Part shown: piece after piece, positions 61,253 to 64,000 of the stretch
Position numbering within the stretch: the stretch's first letter is position 1
Layout of the letters: each line of letters starts with the position of its first letter
Assembly (NCBI RefSeq): GCF_013019105.1
Contig: NZ_BLTE01000006.1
Coordinates: forward strand, 62,001 to 126,000
DNA: 64,000 bases
From: Fundidesulfovibrio magnetotacticus
Lineage (GTDB): Bacteria > Desulfobacterota > Desulfovibrionia > Desulfovibrionales > Desulfovibrionaceae
Reading direction: 5' to 3'
The notes under the pieces: model-generated
Seen by the model: the letters and a program-made list of their open reading frames with translations, nothing else
Database searches by the model: none
What the model was told of the DNA's origin: nothing
Translations under genes and position numbers: made by a program

Positions 61253-62323
61253 CTAGCGCACCAGCACCCGGGGCATCACGGACATGCCCGGGGCCAGGTG
61301 GAGCTCCTTCCCGTCGGGGAGGGCGTCGGGAACGATCTTCACGGGCACGCGCTGCACCACCTTCACGAAATTGCCCGAGGCGTTCTGGGGCGGCAGCAGG
61401 CTGAAGGCCGAGCCCGTGCCCGCCTGGAGGCTGTCGATCTTCCCGGTGAAGGTCCTGCCGGGATAGGCGTCCACGGTGAAGGTCACGGGCATGCCGGGGC
61501 GCATGCCCTGGATCTGGGTCTCCTTGAAGTTGGCCACCACCCACACGTCGTCGCCCACCAGGGCGAGCACGGCCTGGCCCGCCTGCACGTAGTCGCCGGG
61601 CTCCACGGCCTTGCGCGTGACGCGCCCCGAAAGACCGGCGCGCACCTCGGTGTAGGCCACCTGCAGGGTCTCCTTCTCCATGGCGGCGCGGTAGCGCTCC
61701 ACGGCGGCCCGGGCGGTGTTGATCTGGGCGGCGGCGAGGTCGGCCTGGGCCTCGGCGGCGGCCACCCGCTTGCGCGCCCCCAGCAGGGCCGAGGCCGTGG
61801 TGCGGGCCAGGGTCTGGGCGTTGTCCTGGGCCTGCTGGGAGACGGCCCCCGTGCGCACCAGCTGGCTGTAGCGGGAGAGGTCGGTGGAGGCGTTGGCGGC
61901 CTGGGCCTCGGCGGAGGCGGCGTCGGCCTGGGCCTGCTCCAGGGCGGCAAGGGAGGCGCGGTGCTGGCTCTGGCTTTCGCGCAGGCGCTCCCGGGCCTCC
62001 TCGTGGTTGGCGCGCGCCTGGCCCAGCTCGGCCTGGAAGATGGCCGGGTCCAGGCGCAGGAGCACGTCGCCCTCCTGCACGCGGCGGTTGTCGTCCGCGA
62101 GCACCTCCAGCACGCGCCCGGGCACCTGGGGGGCCACGTTGGCCACATGCCCGGTGATGTAGGCGTCGTCGGTTGTCTCGTAGTGCGATTCCTGCCACCA
62201 CCACCAGGCGAGCGCGCCCAGGGCGGCAAGCGTCACGGCCAGAACGGCGAGCTTGCCCGCCTTGCCGCGCGGCGCGGCCTTGCCCGCCGGGTCACTCACG
62301 GTGGGCGTATCGGAAGAAGACAT
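61253..62323 (-). CDS. emrA: Membrane fusion protein of efflux pump (EmrA-like)
   Basis: 356 residues from ATG 62323 (GAGGTGACG directly before; a GTG at 62329 is also in frame). One membrane segment near ~27-45, the lipoyl-like half motif TTDDAYITGHVANVAPQVPGRV, a long Ala/Gln-rich coiled-coil hairpin (~100-220) and the second half LSGRVTRKAVEPGDYVQAGQ. It links the inner-membrane permease to an outer-membrane channel. It lies between marR (7 bases) and emrB (4 bases). Confidence 0.95.
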   Translation of the reverse strand: MSSSDTPTVSDPAGKAAPRGKAGKLAVLAVTLAALGALAWWWWQESHYETTDDAYITGHVANVAPQVPGRVLEVLADDNRRVQEGDVLLRLDPAIFQAELGQARANHEEARERLRESQSQHRASLAALEQAQADAASAEAQAANASTDLSRYSQLVRTGAVSQQAQDNAQTLARTTASALLGARKRVAAAEAQADLAAAQINTARAAVERYRAAMEKETLQVAYTEVRAGLSGRVTRKAVEPGDYVQAGQAVLALVGDDVWVVANFKETQIQGMRPGMPVTFTVDAYPGRTFTGKIDSLQAGTGSAFSLLPPQNASGNFVKVVQRVPVKIVPDALPDGKELHLAPGMSVMPRVLVR

Positions 62324-62330
62324 CGTCACC

Positions 62331-62849
62331 TCATGGTCTGGCGGCGCCGCACGCGGCGAAGCCGTCGGCTTCCAGGCGTACCTTGGAGAGCAGCGCGATA
62401 AGGGTCTTGAACTCCTCGCCGTTCAGGCCGGACATCACGTCGGCCTGGTAGCGAAAGAGGTCCGGGAGCACGTCGTCGAGAACTTTCTGCCCGGCGGGCA
62501 GGAGCGCGATGCGCACCACGCGGCGGTCCTGGGGGTCTTCCAGGCGTTCCACCAGCAGGTCGCGCACCATGCCCGAGAGCACGGCCGACACGGTGGGCGT
62601 GGTCACCCCGACCATCTCGGCCAGCTTGCACACGGGGATGGGGTCCGGTTCGCGGCAGAGCAGGTTGAGGATCATGAAACGGCCGAAGGAGAGGCCGCGT
62701 TTGGCCAGGCCCCGCTCCACGCAGTGGTGCAGGATGGTGCCCGTGCGCAACACGTGGAGATAGGCTTCGCAAACCAGCACGTCCATGGTGGGATAGCGCT
62801 GGGCCCTGTCCAGCAGGGTCTGGTAGCTGGGCATATCCTTGAGGATCAT
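62331..62849 (-). CDS. MarR-family transcription regulator
   Basis: 172 residues. Winged helix: LSFGRFMILNLLCREPDPIPVCKLAEMVGVTTPTVSAVLSGMVRDLLVERLEDPQDRRVVRIALLPAG, with the conserved DxRxxx wing. It is the first gene of the emrA-emrB unit and probably represses it until a drug or phenolic ligand binds. A 13-base palindrome lies 22 bases upstream of its start. Confidence 0.95.
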   Translation of the reverse strand: MILKDMPSYQTLLDRAQRYPTMDVLVCEAYLHVLRTGTILHHCVERGLAKRGLSFGRFMILNLLCREPDPIPVCKLAEMVGVTTPTVSAVLSGMVRDLLVERLEDPQDRRVVRIALLPAGQKVLDDVLPDLFRYQADVMSGLNGEEFKTLIALLSKVRLEADGFAACGAARP

Positions 62850-63190
62850 GGGAGCCCCCTTGTGATGGCGTCTAATAATTAGAACGCTAATGTTTGGAAA
62901 GCGAACTGTCTATAAGACGCCCCCTGGGGGCAAACGGTTACCGCTCCGGTGAAAAATCCTCCCTGGCCGGGTTGCAGGCAAACAGCCGAACCCTCACGGA
63001 GGGGAATGACGCCCTGTGCTTGGCATTCCCCCCGGGCCTGGCTGGCGAGTGTCTCGAACAGGCCGCGAGGATCGGCATTCTCAGCGGGCGGTTGCTCCCT
63101 TGGGGAGCCTCGCGGGGCGGCATGGAATGGCTTAGGCGCGGGCGCGCCGCCAGGGAGCGACGGCCTTGCCGCCGACTGGGCCGTGATGCG
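62850..63190. other. Promoter region of marR unit and spacer to purN
   Basis: About 340 bases. It contains the MarR-operator-like palindrome at 62871-62883. The remainder up to the purN stop has no recognised gene; a GTC-rich spacer only. Confidence 0.5.
62871..62883. promoter_or_regulatory. Candidate MarR operator
   Basis: TCTAAT-A-ATTAGA, a 13-base palindrome, AT-rich in a GC-rich setting, 22 bases upstream of the marR start. A partial repeat (CTAATG) follows at 62887. Confidence 0.6.
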
Positions 63191-63865
63191 TCAGAATCCG
63201 GATTCCAGGGGGGGGTTCACCAGGGCGTCGGAGGGCGGGGTGGCCGAGGCGGCGCGGCCCGGCAGCAGGCGCACCTTGCGGCCGTCGAGTCGCAGGCGGT
63301 CCTGGGCGAGCCACTGCACGGCCTGGGGCAGCACGCGGTGCTCCAGGGCCAGGATGCGTCCGCCCAGGGTCTCGGGGGTGTCGTCGGTCCAGGCGGGCAC
63401 GGCGGCCTGGACGATCACGGGGCCGTGGTCCATGAGTTCGTCCACGAAGTGCACGGTGCACCCGGCGAGCTTCACGCCGTGGTGGGCGGCGTCGCGCTGG
63501 CCGTGAGCCCCGGGGAAGGCGGGCAGGAGCGCAGGGTGGATGTTCAGCACGCGCCCGGGGAAGGCCTGCAGGAACCCGGACGTGAGTAGGCGCATGAACC
63601 CGGCCAGCACCACGGCCTGGGCCCCGGACTCCCGGATGGCCCGGACCATGGCCTGGTCGAAGGCCTCGCGGTCCGGGAACTCCTTGTGGGGCAGGCCCAG
63701 GGTGGCGATGCCGTGGCGTCTGGCGCGCTCCAGGCCGAAGGCCTCGGGCTTGTTGGAGGCCACGAGGCGGATCTCCGCATCCAGGACGCCCGCCTCGATC
63801 CGGTCGATGAGCGCCTGGAGGTTGGACCCGGAGCCCGAGACCAGGACGGCGACGGGCAGGGTCAC
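63191..63865 (-). CDS. purN: Phosphoribosylglycinamide formyltransferase
   Basis: Third step of purine synthesis, transferring formyl from 10-formyl-THF to GAR. 224 residues from a GTG at 63865. VAVLVSGSGSNLQALI at the start, VLAGFMRLLTSGFL, NIHPALLPAFPGAHGQRDA with the catalytic Asn and His, CTVHFVDELMDHGPVI with the Asp. The stop of the hemD-type gene is 1 base upstream, so the two are coupled. Slightly longer than E. coli PurN. Confidence 0.96.
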   Translation of the reverse strand: MTLPVAVLVSGSGSNLQALIDRIEAGVLDAEIRLVASNKPEAFGLERARRHGIATLGLPHKEFPDREAFDQAMVRAIRESGAQAVVLAGFMRLLTSGFLQAFPGRVLNIHPALLPAFPGAHGQRDAAHHGVKLAGCTVHFVDELMDHGPVIVQAAVPAWTDDTPETLGGRILALEHRVLPQAVQWLAQDRLRLDGRKVRLLPGRAASATPPSDALVNPPLESGF

Positions 63866-63866
63866 G

Positions 63867-64000
63867 TCAGACTGCCGCGGCGGCGCGCACCAGGCTCTGG
63901 GCCAGGGCCGGGATGGTGTAGTTTTCGGGCTGCACGTCGGGCTCGAAGCCGTGCTTTTTCAGCGTGGCCGCCGTGACGGGGCCGATGCAGGCGATGGTGA
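63867..64000 (-). CDS. hemD: Uroporphyrinogen-III synthase (C-terminus, cut by window edge)
   Basis: The visible last ~43 codons read ACIGPVTAATLKKHGFEPDV then YTIPALAQSLVRA before TGA. This fits the C-terminal end of uroporphyrinogen-III synthase (haem and sirohaem synthesis), which in Desulfovibrio is often fused to uroporphyrinogen-III methyltransferase. The N-terminal part lies beyond the window. Its stop is one base before the purN GTG. Confidence 0.75.
   Translation of the reverse strand, partial: TIACIGPVTAATLKKHGFEPDVQPENYTIPALAQSLVRAAAAV

Overview
The window is GC-rich bacterial chromosome from, most probably, a sulfate-reducing deltaproteobacterium of the Desulfovibrio/Fundidesulfovibrio type. 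This rests on several features together: a ribE-ribBA-ribH-nusB-leuS cluster, a ferredoxin with the Cys spacing of Desulfovibrio gigas ferredoxin, a MucR-type zinc-finger regulator, a chemoreceptor with a periplasmic c-type haem motif (DcrA-like), a TauE exporter with a 255-residue partner, and many stand-alone two-component parts. No ribosomal RNA and no CRISPR array was seen. The genus is an inference from gene content.

Layout. 1-3.3 kb: end of a surface-glycan region, with a glycosyltransferase cut by the left edge and an AT-richer sulfotransferase. 3.4-3.7 kb: a deletion-scarred second copy of the leuS 3' end. 3.8-7.35 kb: two membrane proteins, a sigma-54 activator with a Cys-rich PAS domain and, divergently, a protein ending in an IscU-like scaffold domain. 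7.5-13.7 kb (minus strand): ribE, ribBA, ribH, nusB, an AT-richer foreign gene pair (109-residue protein and PIN-like protein) and leuS. The PIN-like reading frame runs without a stop into leuS. 14-23.5 kb (plus strand): MucR-like regulator, STAS protein, patatin-like pseudoenzyme, lipoprotein, MOSC protein, histidine kinase, small FlgM-like protein behind a sigma-28 promoter, ferredoxin, universal stress protein, phosphoglycerate mutase, thioesterase, amidohydrolase and CheY-like protein.

23.6-26.8 kb: ferrous iron uptake operon (feoA1, small Cys-rich membrane protein, feoA2, feoB). 26.8-29.4 kb: repeat-rich, gene-poor DNA around one unknown membrane protein. 29.4-30.8 kb: sigma factor, short membrane protein and Spy-like periplasmic protein. 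30.9-36.6 kb (minus strand): two methyltransferases, a CD3324/Mor-type regulator, a Fur-family repressor, a cyclic-nucleotide-binding protein and a large ABC transporter. 36.7-45.8 kb: degenerate GGDEF protein, two envelope proteins, a ZraS/NtrC-type two-component pair, a DUF169 protein, and the haem chemoreceptor with a tetrahaem cytochrome. 45.9-53.2 kb: GyrI-like protein, receiver protein, TauE exporter and partner, old yellow enzyme, homoserine dehydrogenase and aminotransferase.

53.3-56.8 kb: a short island between tRNA-Ser(GCU) and tRNA-Pro(GGG), with a transposase remnant and one AT-richer radical SAM gene. 56.9-64 kb: SDR-DUF2867 protein, a MarR/EmrA/EmrB efflux operon with an FMN-dependent hydroxy-acid oxidase, purN and the end of hemD. 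The most unusual points are the PIN-LeuS read-through frame, the mosaic leuS relic, the IscU-like fusion protein, the extended ABC transporter ATPase, and three proteins whose catalytic motifs have decayed or changed.
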